Assembly (NCBI GenBank): GCA_020633555.1
Contig: JACKDL010000004.1
Location: 186,001 to 250,000, forward strand
Direction of reading: 5' to 3'
DNA: 64,000 nt
Source of the DNA: Myxococcales bacterium
Lineage (GTDB): Bacteria; Myxococcota_A; Bradymonadia; UBA7976; UBA1532
Shown one piece after another: positions 26,701-33,915 of this stretch; within the stretch, counting starts at the first letter, position 1; each line of letters begins with the position of its first letter. The notes beneath the pieces are model-generated. The model was given only the letters and a program-made list of their open reading frames with translations. It had not been told where the DNA came from and searched no databases. A program made the position numbers and the translations under genes.

Positions 26701-28507
26701 GGACGACGGCCTGTTCGACGTGGGCCTGCAGGTGGCCGATGACCTGGGCGCCACGGGCGAGGGCCATGTGCGGGTGCGCGTCATCGACGTGGATCCCGTG
26801 GCCCACGCGGGCGGCCCCTACCAGGGCGTGCAGGGCCGCGAGGTGCGCTTCGACGCCAGCGCCAGCCGGGCCGGGAGCTGGGCGGATCCCATCCACAACT
26901 ACCGCTGGAACTTCGGCGACGGCGTGGTGGACGAGGGCGCGCTGCTGGTGGCCCCCAGCCACCTGTACGAGCACGACGGCTGGTTCGAGGTGAGCCTGAC
27001 GGTGCTGGACGAGGACAGCGCGGACGAGGTCCGGGTGCCCATCTACGTCGAGGACGTGAACCCCATCATCCACCGTGTGAACCTGCCCCAGGACCCCAAG
27101 GAGCTGTACGAGATGACCCTGTCCGTCGAGGCCTCGCCAGGCGCGCCGGGCGATCCCATCACCCGCTACGAGTGGGACTTCGACGGCGACGGGCGCTTCG
27201 ACTACGGCAGCGCCGACGGCGTGGTGGCGGTGACCAGCCTGCGCGACGCGGGCACCTACCCCCTGCGGGTGCGGGTGCGCGACCCCGACAGCTACACCGA
27301 CGCGGTGGTGGATCTGCGGGTGCGCGAGTGCACCTTCACCGAGGCGATCCAGTGGGTGGACGCGCAGATCGACCGCAAGCGCGCGGCCGGCGCCTTCACC
27401 GCCTTCCAGGAGTTCAGCCTGACGGGCATCGAGCAGTACGTGACCAACGGCCTGTGGGGCGAGCGCTGGAGCCGCCGGGGCAACACCCTGCTGGCCGTGG
27501 AGCGCATGGTGGTCCAGATCGGCGGGGCCATCGGGGCCGGCGCGGATCTGGGGCTGGAGCTGTGGGCGCTGGCGCGGCAGCAGTACCGCGAGGTGAAGAA
27601 GACCCGCGACGCCCTGCTCGTGCGGGCTGACGGCCCCGGCGGCGGACACCCCAGCGTGGTGCGCGCCCAGGGCTGGATCCAGACCATGGGGCAGCTCTTC
27701 GAGGGCGAGGCCTTCTGGCGCGCCTGCCACGATCCGGCCGCCCAGGGCATGGCCCAGGAGGTCTGGTACGCCGGCTACGAGGCCTACTTCTGGCTGATGG
27801 ACGCGACGGATCCCTGCACCCAGGGCCACGACGGGTTCGCCATGCCCGACGTGTACGATCCGGTGGCGCGCAGCCAGGCGGCCAACCTGGTGAACGTGGA
27901 GCTGCAGGACGCGCTGCGGCAGCTCAGCGGCCGGTTCACCGACTACCTGGAGACCGGCGCGGCGGGCGACGACTGGGGCCCGGGCTGGCAGCAGACCCAC
28001 GACACCCGCGACGACCTGGCCGAGTTCATCCGCCTGGTGACCTTCCGGGTGGGCAGCGAGTGCGAGGAGGACCAGTACCGCTGCATCACCGACAGCGAGG
28101 CCCTGGACCTGCTGCTCGAGGGCGTGTCGCTGGTGCGGCAGATGAGCCTGGCGCGGGCGCAGGGCGTCTACACCCGCAACTGGCAGAGCTGCGTGATGCT
28201 GGGCCTGAAGTTCCGCACCGAGCTGAGCATCCTGCGCACCGAGTTCGCCTGCGGCCGGTTCGACTGGACCAGCCAGCGGGTGCGCCAGCTCCAGTCGGTG
28301 GGCCTGGGCCTGGTGGAGCAGGGGCGCATCGCCGAGGCGCTGGACTTCTACGGCGACCCCGAGATGCAGTGCGTGATGCGCGAGACCTACAACCAGTGCC
28401 TGGTGCAGCGCTACCCGGGCGCCAACCGCTGGCGGGACTACCCGGCCCACTGCCTGGACTACATCGTCACCGATCCCGAGGAGCCGGTGGACGACCCCGC
28501 CGAGTAG
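20726..28507 (+). CDS. Giant secreted PKD-repeat protein, 2593 residues
   Basis: A signal peptide (MFTKHALPLLVALTLPALALA) follows GGGGAGGTCACC. Residues about 20-630 form a non-repetitive domain with aromatic-rich, Cys-containing segments and one calcium-type phrase (DVDRDGDFDD, residue 69). Residues about 630-2195 contain about thirteen PKD-like Ig units, each with a WD(V/L/F)D-G-DG-FDD core; examples start near 23038, 24592, 25213, 26638 and 27175. These loops resemble EF-hand calcium sites. One unit near 25740-26020 is more like a plain bacterial Ig domain. The last about 390 residues are alpha-helical with paired cysteines (CITDSEA, CVMLGLKF, CVMRETYNQC). No anchor or sorting tail is seen, so it is probably released or held by partners. 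An AT-rich patch (20638-20658) precedes it. Likely a surface or matrix adhesin, by inference. Confidence 0.9.
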   Translation: MFTKHALPLLVALTLPALALADDAQVLIVPYAQSNPMLPHPAHSLAPVSLKAMLRNATCTYYRVHWDVDRDGDFDDEAGQRVERDRRTDSVRDIGRLFRVPAVDHEQLMNLNVRVVSECDGSEHYGTYRLFVHAWQPPPDPRLWTQDQVEVLGAIALDEVMWFNHRHLERPSGDHTRVDITGRTAKTDAAPLAIWLNAINDHQPAYPPDTVLGTAQTPLPEGWAQENERRWRVDPYAEDSVRLLNNLLLSDTVYYQIPAADEEATCGLDPKTGAAVACPRLPGTTDRIGIHVGTASESAHGYQQGITLGGLATTLPALAGVPIPVGHAGVRGHTFEWLIQQLTDYAGYMQIDSGCALGGWYYQAVPDGYCNRSDASIAQWGHIGLESAEVAGRAYGIVVPNRFKFRIAENLVNNQADDGGSRYRTGLTNGSTFQLTGGALVGTRWLGAHRFSANDATVAFPGQSELTRGKLRQVYDRYLAYSAAEWNAAHRVGNTGWLDGFFREGDPLCGNANQLFEVPDRCANTYALYSFQKGFRTGEPEIRTLGVHEWYREFATYYVRAQRRLMNDQDPWEGYESFGEIWDDYCERTSVTCQHNRRSLTPIMAGLVLTPTIFNAKPFALAEATPAVVTEGCIGGRAGRVTFEHHRSFHPNDDARLVSFEWDVDARDGLWWETGAAPDFQEAPDAEGVISGFFEHTYLRAGEYAATLRVVDDLGQWRATRLSVRVDPAANVPPSVTVGGPYYVTVGQAVQLDAVVDDINAACGDAVDVRWDVDGDGAFDDATGENPLVPFAVLQNLPVGVPQSIRLRATDSEGLSSETTATLVVFPRDPVARAAAYPNPAACGQPVTFDATGSHHADPRRRLVQHDWDLDGAPGYDAGGPVLQRAFNRFGAWTVRLRVVDDLGGADEDSLELAVDVGNRPPVARVAAEWTVPSDQDLRLDASASYDPDGACGDAVVEYRWDINGDGDYDDPIDARGPAPVVSRAAHAALTGGDGTRQATLQVVDLQGATSTRPFTFTVIPAAPVPVVVQTPNPSTVDERDGYVSLRLDARASHSRLPGVEIQRVDWDGDNNGTFEASNYTVVTYRRWLPTPVDPFNLPPMVVGVRVTDSEGRQATTRVTLNVVVGPAAPTADPDPHDVPSADPAERGYHVLVGEPLVLDASDSVDPNGDAIVVLRWDLNHDPEIGFDTDVLVTGADLVQPAAPVVTVSPETLAENGMSEPGTYELALVAEDATGLSGEGHTTVTVYPVAPQVVLEADVQHVAPGQTVSFDASGSDHAHPGITIDTIRWDLDGDGLFDDAEGPRVDHAFTQFTFDAPVPVTVQVTDSRGHAATATWPIHVDQGNQPPAGVAGGHRDAGGQVDGPYVIVVGEDLQLSAVGSHDPNAAAGDGIVSYRWDLDRDGVPEIVTDVPVPPVVSWPDLVAQDMDDLGVHPILLTVEDRFGETSTAPANVLVVRGPQAHMAAPTRASCGESVVLDGRGSTSDGPVDQGFGIVEWAWDLDADGQFDDALGPRITFPAVDSAMDGVLRLVVALRITDGLGHQAVVERVVEIDVQNQAPTADAGGPYSTGPLGDGFVPVLLDGRGSFDPNGPCDAVVAYKWDLDGDGVYGAEDGEPEGALVEFTDPTWRPDTSRTVSLVACDALGACSPPSTAVIEVLHTAPPAGSVATPTPDDCVGSGAFSVTLDVADPEGDRLDIEVWIANRKVAESHDVPTRADGAPVRVALPVEISRVPEGRHEILVQLTDAEGGFSTARSPGRVTFDRTPPVVTIGRELGADVCYAHAHVPNPRISVSDELDPAPTVEELLHTDTCTRRLEVTAVDACGNRTFDDRTYLLADAPAVVLNGPDNGARVAQAQYTWDIEGNPACVSAITASVVINGREPQPYPENSVLDEPGVSVVTLRVANCMGLFREHVRWVRINFPPQAVAVPPDGGVLGDLQGARYVAIEGAPLTLDGSASRPPEDDDTIQAYRWDFDADGAFDDGAGAQVAFPTVDDGLFDVGLQVADDLGATGEGHVRVRVIDVDPVAHAGGPYQGVQGREVRFDASASRAGSWADPIHNYRWNFGDGVVDEGALLVAPSHLYEHDGWFEVSLTVLDEDSADEVRVPIYVEDVNPIIHRVNLPQDPKELYEMTLSVEASPGAPGDPITRYEWDFDGDGRFDYGSADGVVAVTSLRDAGTYPLRVRVRDPDSYTDAVVDLRVRECTFTEAIQWVDAQIDRKRAAGAFTAFQEFSLTGIEQYVTNGLWGERWSRRGNTLLAVERMVVQIGGAIGAGADLGLELWALARQQYREVKKTRDALLVRADGPGGGHPSVVRAQGWIQTMGQLFEGEAFWRACHDPAAQGMAQEVWYAGYEAYFWLMDATDPCTQGHDGFAMPDVYDPVARSQAANLVNVELQDALRQLSGRFTDYLETGAAGDDWGPGWQQTHDTRDDLAEFIRLVTFRVGSECEEDQYRCITDSEALDLLLEGVSLVRQMSLARAQGVYTRNWQSCVMLGLKFRTELSILRTEFACGRFDWTSQRVRQLQSVGLGLVEQGRIAEALDFYGDPEMQCVMRETYNQCLVQRYPGANRWRDYPAHCLDYIVTDPEEPVDDPAE

Positions 28508-28522
28508 CGGCCCCGGCGCTTG

Positions 28523-28570
28523 CCGTGGGGGGCGGCCCGCGCGACCATGCGCGGGCTGGATCCCCCACGG
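28523..28570 (+). promoter_or_regulatory. Nested hairpin overlapping the MBL-gene ribosome-binding site
   Basis: An outer perfect 9-bp stem (28523-28531 with 28562-28570) encloses an inner perfect 8-bp stem (28535-28542 with 28549-28556, 6-nt loop). The outer arm ends in the CGG that begins the CGGAG ribosome-binding site of the gene at 28578. It could terminate the long upstream transcript or mask translation of the next gene; there is no T-run. Confidence 0.5.
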
Positions 28571-28577
28571 AGCCCCC

Positions 28578-29471
28578 ATGACCGACCCCGCCGCCTGCAC
28601 CCCGGGCACCACCCTGACGGCCCTGCTGGGCAACAGCCAGCGCCTGGACGGCGGGGCCATGTTCGGCAACGCCCCCCGGGCGGTGTGGGCCCGCTGGATC
28701 GCCCCCGATGACCAGAACCGCATCCCGCTGGCGTGCCGCTGTATGCTCATCGAGGCGCCGGGCAAGCGGATCCTGGTGGAGACGGGCATCGGCGCCTTCT
28801 TCGAGCCCAAGTACCGCGCGCGGTTCGGGGTGCAGGAGGATCGGCATGTGCTGCTGGACAGCCTGGCCGAGCTGGGGCTGAGCGACGCCGACATCGATGT
28901 GGTGGTGCTCAGCCACCTGCACTTCGACCACGCGGGCGGGCTCCTGGCAGCCTGGCAGGCCGACACCCCGCACCGGCTGCTGTTCCCCAACGCCACCTTC
29001 GTGGTGGGCCGGGAGGCCTGGGACCGGGCACTGGATCCGCACCCCCGGGACCGGGCGAGCTTCATCCCCGAGCTGCCGGGGCTGCTCCAGGCCAGCGGGC
29101 GGCTGGAGATTGTGGACGGCGACACCGCCGAAGCCCTGGGCCCCGACTACTTCTTCCACCGCAGCGACGGCCACACCCCCGGCCAGATCCTGCTGCACGT
29201 GCCGAGCTGCGCGGGGGGGCCCGTGGTGTTCGCCGGCGATCTGGTGCCCGGCGTGCCCTGGATGCACCTGCCCATCACCATGGGCTACGACCGCTACCCC
29301 GAGCGGCTCATCGACGAGAAGGCCGCACTGCTGGGCGATCTGCTGCCCCACGGCGGGCGCCTGTTCTTCACCCACGACCCCCACGTGGCCCTGGCCAAGG
29401 TGATCCGCGACGATCACGGCCGCTTCGGGCCGGGCGAGACGTGGGCCGCGCCGCGGAGGTTGCCCCTGTGA
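28578..29471 (+). CDS. MBL-fold metallohydrolase
   Basis: The 297-residue product has the metallo-beta-lactamase metal motifs: SHLHFDHAGG (HxHxDH), a later His in SDGHTPGQ, the bridging Asp in VFAGDLVPG and a final His in LFFTHDPH. The order and length match the cytosolic hydrolases of the AHL-lactonase/glyoxalase-II-like group that act on esters or lactones with two zinc ions. No signal peptide. The ATG has GGAGCCCCC upstream. Substrate cannot be read from sequence; quorum-signal lactonase is one possibility. It overlaps the YegP-like lipoprotein by GTGA. Confidence 0.9.
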   Translation: MTDPAACTPGTTLTALLGNSQRLDGGAMFGNAPRAVWARWIAPDDQNRIPLACRCMLIEAPGKRILVETGIGAFFEPKYRARFGVQEDRHVLLDSLAELGLSDADIDVVVLSHLHFDHAGGLLAAWQADTPHRLLFPNATFVVGREAWDRALDPHPRDRASFIPELPGLLQASGRLEIVDGDTAEALGPDYFFHRSDGHTPGQILLHVPSCAGGPVVFAGDLVPGVPWMHLPITMGYDRYPERLIDEKAALLGDLLPHGGRLFFTHDPHVALAKVIRDDHGRFGPGETWAAPRRLPL

Positions 29472-29845
29472 TTCGCTTGTCTTTCAAGGTGTTTGCGGGG
29501 CTCGCGCTGCTGCTCCTGCTGCCCGCCTGCAGCAAGCTGACGCCCTCGGGCGCCCCCGCGCTGACGGTGCACGCCCACGGGCAGAAGTTCGTGGTGCGGC
29601 TGACCGTGGGCCCCAAGGTGCTGCTGGAGAGCGACAGCTACAAGTCCCGCGAGACCGCCCGCGAGGGCGCGAAGGTCATCAAGGAGAAGTACGGCCCGGT
29701 GAAGTGCAACACGACGCACCGGGTGGTGGTGCAGGCGAAGAACAACCGCCTGCTGGGCAAGAGCGAGCCCTTCGCCAACAAGGCCGCCTGCCAGAAGAAC
29801 ATCGACGTGGTGAAGGCCGCGTTGGATCGCGCCGCGCTGCCTTGA
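29468..29845 (+). CDS. Small lipoprotein with YegP/DUF1508-like domain
   Basis: The 125-residue product has a lipobox LLPAC (C21 or so). The segment KFVVRLTVGPKVLLESDSYKS followed by TAREGAKVIKEKYG resembles the YegP/DUF1508 unit (strand, GxxIL-SxxY-S, helix with GIxSVKxN), once rather than in the usual tandem pair. YegP-like proteins are small and of unknown function. The GTG start overlaps the MBL gene (GTGA), and its stop overlaps the next gene (TTGA). Two cysteines (KCNTTH, ACQKN) may bridge. Confidence 0.7.
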   Translation: MIRLSFKVFAGLALLLLLPACSKLTPSGAPALTVHAHGQKFVVRLTVGPKVLLESDSYKSRETAREGAKVIKEKYGPVKCNTTHRVVVQAKNNRLLGKSEPFANKAACQKNIDVVKAALDRAALP

Positions 29846-30726
29846 GCGGGCTCCTCCTGGCCTTGGCCATCGGGCTGGGCGTGTCCCAGGGGGTGGCCTG
29901 GCCCGCCGGCGGCTGGCGGGTCGTCCACCAACAGGAGAGCGACGGGCGCTTCAACGCCACCCAGGTGGCGTCGTGGGAGCAGGTGGTGCAGCGCTGGCAG
30001 GTGGGCGCGCCCGCGCCCGACGGCCGGATCCCCGTGCAGGTGCAGGGGCTCACGGGCCACAAGCGCGCCGTGGGCGAGGGGCCAGACGGGCCCTTCAGCC
30101 AGCAGACGCGCCTGGAGGCCGGGCCCGCAGCCGACGCGGCGGCGCTCTGGTGGCAGATCAGCGGGCGGGCCCCCAAGGCGCTGTGGCTGTCGCCCGACGG
30201 GCAGCGGGTGGTGGACGCCCGCTGGGTCGAGGGCGCGGCCGCGGTGAAGGCCCGGTTCCTCGACGCGGGCGGGGATCCCGAGGCGCTGCCGCCGGGCCTG
30301 GACACGGTGCTCGCCGAGGCGGTGGATCCCGAGCGGCTGACTCGCCTGCTGCCCCAGGTGGGGGCCGACGGCCGGGTGACCCGGCGCGCGGTGCCGTCGC
30401 TCATGGGCGCGACCCTGCACCAGACCCTGTGGCACCGCCGCGGGGACGGGCCGGAGGGCACCGTGGACGCCTTCGACGGCGAGGGCACGCTGACGGGCAG
30501 CACGGCGCTCTTCTGGATGGTGGCGGTGCAGATGAACCGCATCCACGGGCACAGCGCCCTGGACGCCCAAGGGCGCCCGCAAGCGCGGGTGGAGCGGCTG
30601 GAGGTGGCCGGCCGGGTGCTGCGGCCGCCCGACAAGCGCGGGCCCGGCGAGGCGCCCTATGGCCCGCTGCGCTTCGACATCCTCACTGAGACGACGTGGG
30701 CCCCTGAGCCAACGCCTGCGCCCTGA
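29842..30726 (+). CDS. Exported protein of unknown function
   Basis: The TTG at 29842, overlapping the previous stop (TTGA), gives 294 residues starting MSGLLLALAIGLGVSQGVA, a signal peptide. The mature protein has no cysteines and mixes beta segments (RIPVQVQGLTGH, PLRFDILTET) with a helical middle. No family was recognised. The C-terminal 44 bases overlap the convergent fatty-acid-hydroxylase gene. The rare TTG start is supported only by the coupling. Confidence 0.62.
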   Translation: MSGLLLALAIGLGVSQGVAWPAGGWRVVHQQESDGRFNATQVASWEQVVQRWQVGAPAPDGRIPVQVQGLTGHKRAVGEGPDGPFSQQTRLEAGPAADAAALWWQISGRAPKALWLSPDGQRVVDARWVEGAAAVKARFLDAGGDPEALPPGLDTVLAEAVDPERLTRLLPQVGADGRVTRRAVPSLMGATLHQTLWHRRGDGPEGTVDAFDGEGTLTGSTALFWMVAVQMNRIHGHSALDAQGRPQARVERLEVAGRVLRPPDKRGPGEAPYGPLRFDILTETTWAPEPTPAP

Positions 30727-31576
30727 GCTCGGGGGCGGTGAGGGTGGCGCCCTGCGGATGCCAGCCCGGCCGCCCGAACACCGCGTGCCAGCGCTCGCGG
30801 GCGCTGCCGGCGCCGCGCACGGCCCGGAACATGGCCGCCCACTCGTGGAAGGCGATGTGCAGCAGGTTGAAGCTCTCGATGTCCTTCACCAGCCCATAGC
30901 GCACGGGCTCCGTCTCGGGCTCGAAGGTGCCGAACAGGCGGTCCCACACGATGAAGACGCCGGCGTAGTTGCGATCGAGGTAGCGGGGGTTGCTGCCGTG
31001 GTGCACCCGGTGGTGCGACGGGCTGTTCAGCACCCACTCCAGCGGGCCCAGGGTGCGCACCCGCTCGGTGTGCACGATGAACTGGTACAGCAGGTTGAAG
31101 GCGAAGCTCACCGTGATGAGCAGGGGCGAGAAGCCCAGCAGACCCAGCACCATGAAGAAGGGGATCGAGGTGTAGTGCTCGGTCCACGACTGCCGCAGGG
31201 CGGTGGACAGGTTGTAGTGCTGGCTGGAGTGGTGGTTCACGTGGCCGGCCCACATGAAGCGCACCTCGTGGTGGAAGCGGTGGATCCAGTAGAAGCACAG
31301 GTCCACGGCCACGAAGGCCAGCGCCCAGCCCCACCAGGTGTCCTCGGGCACCCGCCAGGGGGCGAGCTGCACCAGGGCGCCGGTGGCCAGCACGATCAGG
31401 GCGTCGGCGCCGGCGGTCCAGAGCATGCTGATGACGCCCATGCCCAGGCTGGCCTGGGTGTCGCGGCGCTCGTAGCCGCCCCGCAGGCCCCGGGTGCCGC
31501 CGGCCACCAGCCCCTCGATGAGCATGGCCAGGGTGAAGCCCGGGATGGCGAACAGGTAGACGTCGAGCGGCTCCAC
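30683..31576 (-). CDS. Fatty-acid hydroxylase/sterol desaturase family protein
   Basis: The 297-residue membrane protein has the His-box pattern of the di-iron superfamily: HRFHHE, HVNHHSS, HHRVHHGSN and a downstream AFHEW. Four or five hydrophobic segments flank them. Such enzymes use Fe2 and O2 to hydroxylate or desaturate fatty acids, sterols or alkyl lipids; the WIHRFHHEVRFMWAGHVNHHSS region is near the general consensus. The GTG at 31576 has GAGAGGGGGCC upstream. Its substrate is unknown. The 3' end overlaps the unknown exported gene. Confidence 0.92.
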   Translation of the reverse strand: MEPLDVYLFAIPGFTLAMLIEGLVAGGTRGLRGGYERRDTQASLGMGVISMLWTAGADALIVLATGALVQLAPWRVPEDTWWGWALAFVAVDLCFYWIHRFHHEVRFMWAGHVNHHSSQHYNLSTALRQSWTEHYTSIPFFMVLGLLGFSPLLITVSFAFNLLYQFIVHTERVRTLGPLEWVLNSPSHHRVHHGSNPRYLDRNYAGVFIVWDRLFGTFEPETEPVRYGLVKDIESFNLLHIAFHEWAAMFRAVRGAGSARERWHAVFGRPGWHPQGATLTAPELRAQALAQGPTSSQ

Positions 31577-31682
31577 GGCGGCCCCCTCTCTGGAAACCGT
31601 GTACGAACAGGTCAGGACTCTATCGGCCGTCCGGGGCCGCGCCAAGTCGCCGTGGCAAGTCGCCACCGGGCGTCATCGGGCG

Positions 31683-31688
31683 TAGGCT
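31683..31688 (+). promoter_or_regulatory. Candidate -10 element (TAGGCT) of the YihY gene
   Basis: TAGGCT followed by GCCGCCC ends only 7 bases before the ATG at 31696. If used, transcription would begin at or next to the A of ATG and the message would be leaderless, which fits the lack of a ribosome-binding site. Confidence 0.35.
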
Positions 31689-31695
31689 GCCGCCC

Positions 31696-33066
31696 ATGTG
31701 GACCTCGATGCGAGAGCGTGTCGATCGGCTCTACCGCTTCGCGGACGAGCACGATCGCAGGGCGCTGCGGACGCTGGCCGGCCTGCTGCGCCTGGTGCTC
31801 GACATCTGGCGGCAGCTCGTGGTGGACCAGGCCCACGGCACCGCCCAGGCCCTGGCCTTCACCACCATCCTGAGCATGGTGCCCGCGCTGGCGGTCATCT
31901 TCGCGGTGTTCAAGGCCTTCGTGCCCAACCAGGAGGTGTCGGCCAAGGTCTCGGCCTGGCTGCTGGGCACCCTGTTCGCCAACAGCGTGGGCGACATCGT
32001 GGGGGTGCTGCAGGGCTTCCTGGATCGGGTGGACACCGGCACCGTCGGCGTCGTCGGCTTCCTGTTCCTGCTGATCACCGCGGTGAGCACCTTCACCGCC
32101 GCCGAGAAGGCCTTCAACCGCATCTGGCGGGTGCCCTTCACCCGGCCGCTGCACGTGCGGCTCATGGCCTACTACGCCGTGCTGACCCTGGCGCCGGCGC
32201 TCATCGCCGCCAGCTTCTTCGCCACGGGCTGGGTGCAGAGCGGGCTGGCCGAGAACGTGGGCTTGGACATCGCCTCGCTGGTGGTGGGCTGGACCCTCGA
32301 GATGATGGCCCTGTCGCTGATGTACAAGCTGCTGCCCCACGGGCGGGTGCAGTGGCGGGCGGCCATCACCGGCGGCGTGGGCGGCGCGCTGGGCTTCGAG
32401 ATCACCAAGGCCGGCTTCAACACCTACATCGAGAGCATCTACCAGGCCTCCACCTCGTCGCAGATCTACGGGGCCTTCGCGCTGTTGCCCGTGTTCTTCC
32501 TGTGGGTGTGGCTGGTGTGGTTGATGGTGCTGTTCGGCGTGGAGTTGGCCTACGTGGCGCAGAACCACCGGCAGCTCACGGCGGCGGTGCTCATCCGCCG
32601 GGGCCAGAACCAGAAGCACTCGGGCCCGCCCACCGGCTACCTGCTCTGCCGCGTCTTCGGTGAGGTGGCCCGCCACTTCGAGCACAAGGGTGGGGGCGTG
32701 GCGCCATCGACGGTGGCCCGTGGGCTCCAGGCCGAGACCGACGAGGTGGAGGCGGCGGTGCGCCAGCTCGAGCGGGCGGGCTGGCTGCTGGCCATCGAGG
32801 ATCGCTCCGGTGAGCCGCGGGTGGTGCCCGGGCGCCCGCTGGATCAGGTGGCGCTGGCCGATCTGTTCGCGCTGGCCGAGGCCGACGGCTATCGGGTGGG
32901 GGAGCTGCCCGACACGCCGGGCAGCGGGCCCCTGGAGCGGGCCATGGCCGAGGCCTTCGCCCGGCGGGGCGAGGCCCTGCAGGTGAGCTTCGCGGCCTTG
33001 CTTGCGGGGGCCGAGCCGCCCCCGCCCACGCCGGCGCCGGGCCCGGTGAAGCCTACTCGGCGCTGA
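31696..33066 (+). CDS. YihY/BrkB-family membrane protein
   Basis: The 456-residue product has the six-helix core of the YihY/BrkB family (residues about 30-300): GTAQALAFTTILSMVPAL is the first-helix signature and YGAFALLPVFFLWVWLVW a later one. Residues 310-456 form a soluble tail with a winged-helix-like region (APSTVARGLQAETDEVEAAVRQLERAGWL), as in longer members of the family. The exact role of this family is uncertain; historical links to RNase BN were withdrawn. The ATG at 31696 lacks a ribosome-binding site; an in-frame ATG at 31708 is an alternative. The last 14 bases overlap the convergent lipoprotein gene. Confidence 0.9.
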   Translation: MWTSMRERVDRLYRFADEHDRRALRTLAGLLRLVLDIWRQLVVDQAHGTAQALAFTTILSMVPALAVIFAVFKAFVPNQEVSAKVSAWLLGTLFANSVGDIVGVLQGFLDRVDTGTVGVVGFLFLLITAVSTFTAAEKAFNRIWRVPFTRPLHVRLMAYYAVLTLAPALIAASFFATGWVQSGLAENVGLDIASLVVGWTLEMMALSLMYKLLPHGRVQWRAAITGGVGGALGFEITKAGFNTYIESIYQASTSSQIYGAFALLPVFFLWVWLVWLMVLFGVELAYVAQNHRQLTAAVLIRRGQNQKHSGPPTGYLLCRVFGEVARHFEHKGGGVAPSTVARGLQAETDEVEAAVRQLERAGWLLAIEDRSGEPRVVPGRPLDQVALADLFALAEADGYRVGELPDTPGSGPLERAMAEAFARRGEALQVSFAALLAGAEPPPPTPAPGPVKPTRR

Positions 33067-33691
33067 AGTCGCAGTCGCGGCGCTTGAAGGTGCCGTCCTT
33101 CTCCTTCTCGCGCTCGGGCTCCTGCGCCGGATCGATGACCGTCTTGGTCAGGGTCATGCCGTCGGCGCAGATCTTCTTGTCCACCTTCTCGTGGCACTTG
33201 AGCTGCGAGATGTCGGGCTTGCCCCCCACCTGAATGCCGTACTTGGCGGTGACGGTGTACTCGCCCAGGGGCACGGACCAGAAGGTGAACTCCGTCTCCC
33301 AGCCGCCCTCCTGGACCTCGAGGGCCAGGTGCTTGACGTACTCCTTCCCGGTCTTGACGTTCTTGGCCACGATGGTGCCCAGGGACTCCGGGGTGTTCTG
33401 GAAGCCGGGGCACAGGCGCACGTACAGGCGGCCCTCGCCGGGCTTGGTCTGGGTCTTCGCCTCGCGCTCCTTCTGGCGGGCCTCCAACTCGGCCTTCTTC
33501 CGCTTGGCCAGCTCCTCGGCGGAGCGCTCGCCCTTCACGCAGGCGCTGGCCTCGCAGATGAAGCCCTTGGCGCAGTCCTTGTCGGTCTCGCACTTGGCGG
33601 CCGGCGGCTTGTAGTCGGACTCGCCGCCCTTGCAGGCGATGAGACCGGCGGTGGCGAACAGAGCGGTGCCCAGCAGCGTGCGGATGCGCAT
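33053..33691 (-). CDS. Small lipoprotein with Cys-rich N-terminal motif
   Basis: The 212-residue lipoprotein has lipobox GLIAC. After a short linker comes CETDKDCAKGFICEASACV, a compact four-Cys motif common in myxobacterial lipoproteins, then a highly charged helix (about 55-80, Lys/Glu/Arg, possible coiled coil) and a beta-rich domain with two more cysteine pairs (KCHEKVDKKIC). The ATG at 33691 has AAGGACC upstream; the frame extends 29 codons earlier but the signal peptide begins here. Function unknown. Confidence 0.8.
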   Translation of the reverse strand: MRIRTLLGTALFATAGLIACKGGESDYKPPAAKCETDKDCAKGFICEASACVKGERSAEELAKRKKAELEARQKEREAKTQTKPGEGRLYVRLCPGFQNTPESLGTIVAKNVKTGKEYVKHLALEVQEGGWETEFTFWSVPLGEYTVTAKYGIQVGGKPDISQLKCHEKVDKKICADGMTLTKTVIDPAQEPEREKEKDGTFKRRDCDFSAE

Positions 33692-33735
33692 GGTCCTTGT
33701 GGTCCCCCTGGTGACGTCGCGGTGCGGGTGGCCGC

Positions 33736-33741
33736 AGCCTA
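33736..33741 (-). promoter_or_regulatory. Candidate -10 element (TAGGCT) of the small lipoprotein gene
   Basis: On the minus strand TAGGCT followed by GCGGCC lies about 45 bases before the ATG at 33691, preceded by an A-rich GAAAAGGGGG. It resembles the elements at 9075, 16757 and 31683. No -35 box was recognised. Confidence 0.25.
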
Positions 33742-33915
33742 CCCCCTTTTCGGCCCGACCGGCGAGGCCCTGCCGCAATCCTGAGGCCCGGGCTCAGAAT
33801 TCCGGTGAGCCGGCGCGGCGAAACACCGCGGGCGCGGCGGGGACACAGGGTCCGGGCACGGAGCGGAGGCTGGCATGGTTCTCGCTAGGCCCGGCCGCCA
33901 GGGAGGAAGACGCCA

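Noticed and set aside
20651..29125. An open frame of about 2800 codons on the minus strand opposite the PKD gene
   Set aside because: It mirrors the high G+C and third-position bias of the plus-strand gene. Its translation is Gly/His/Val/Arg-rich with no domain, and the plus strand has a signal peptide, a ribosome-binding site and clear repeats.
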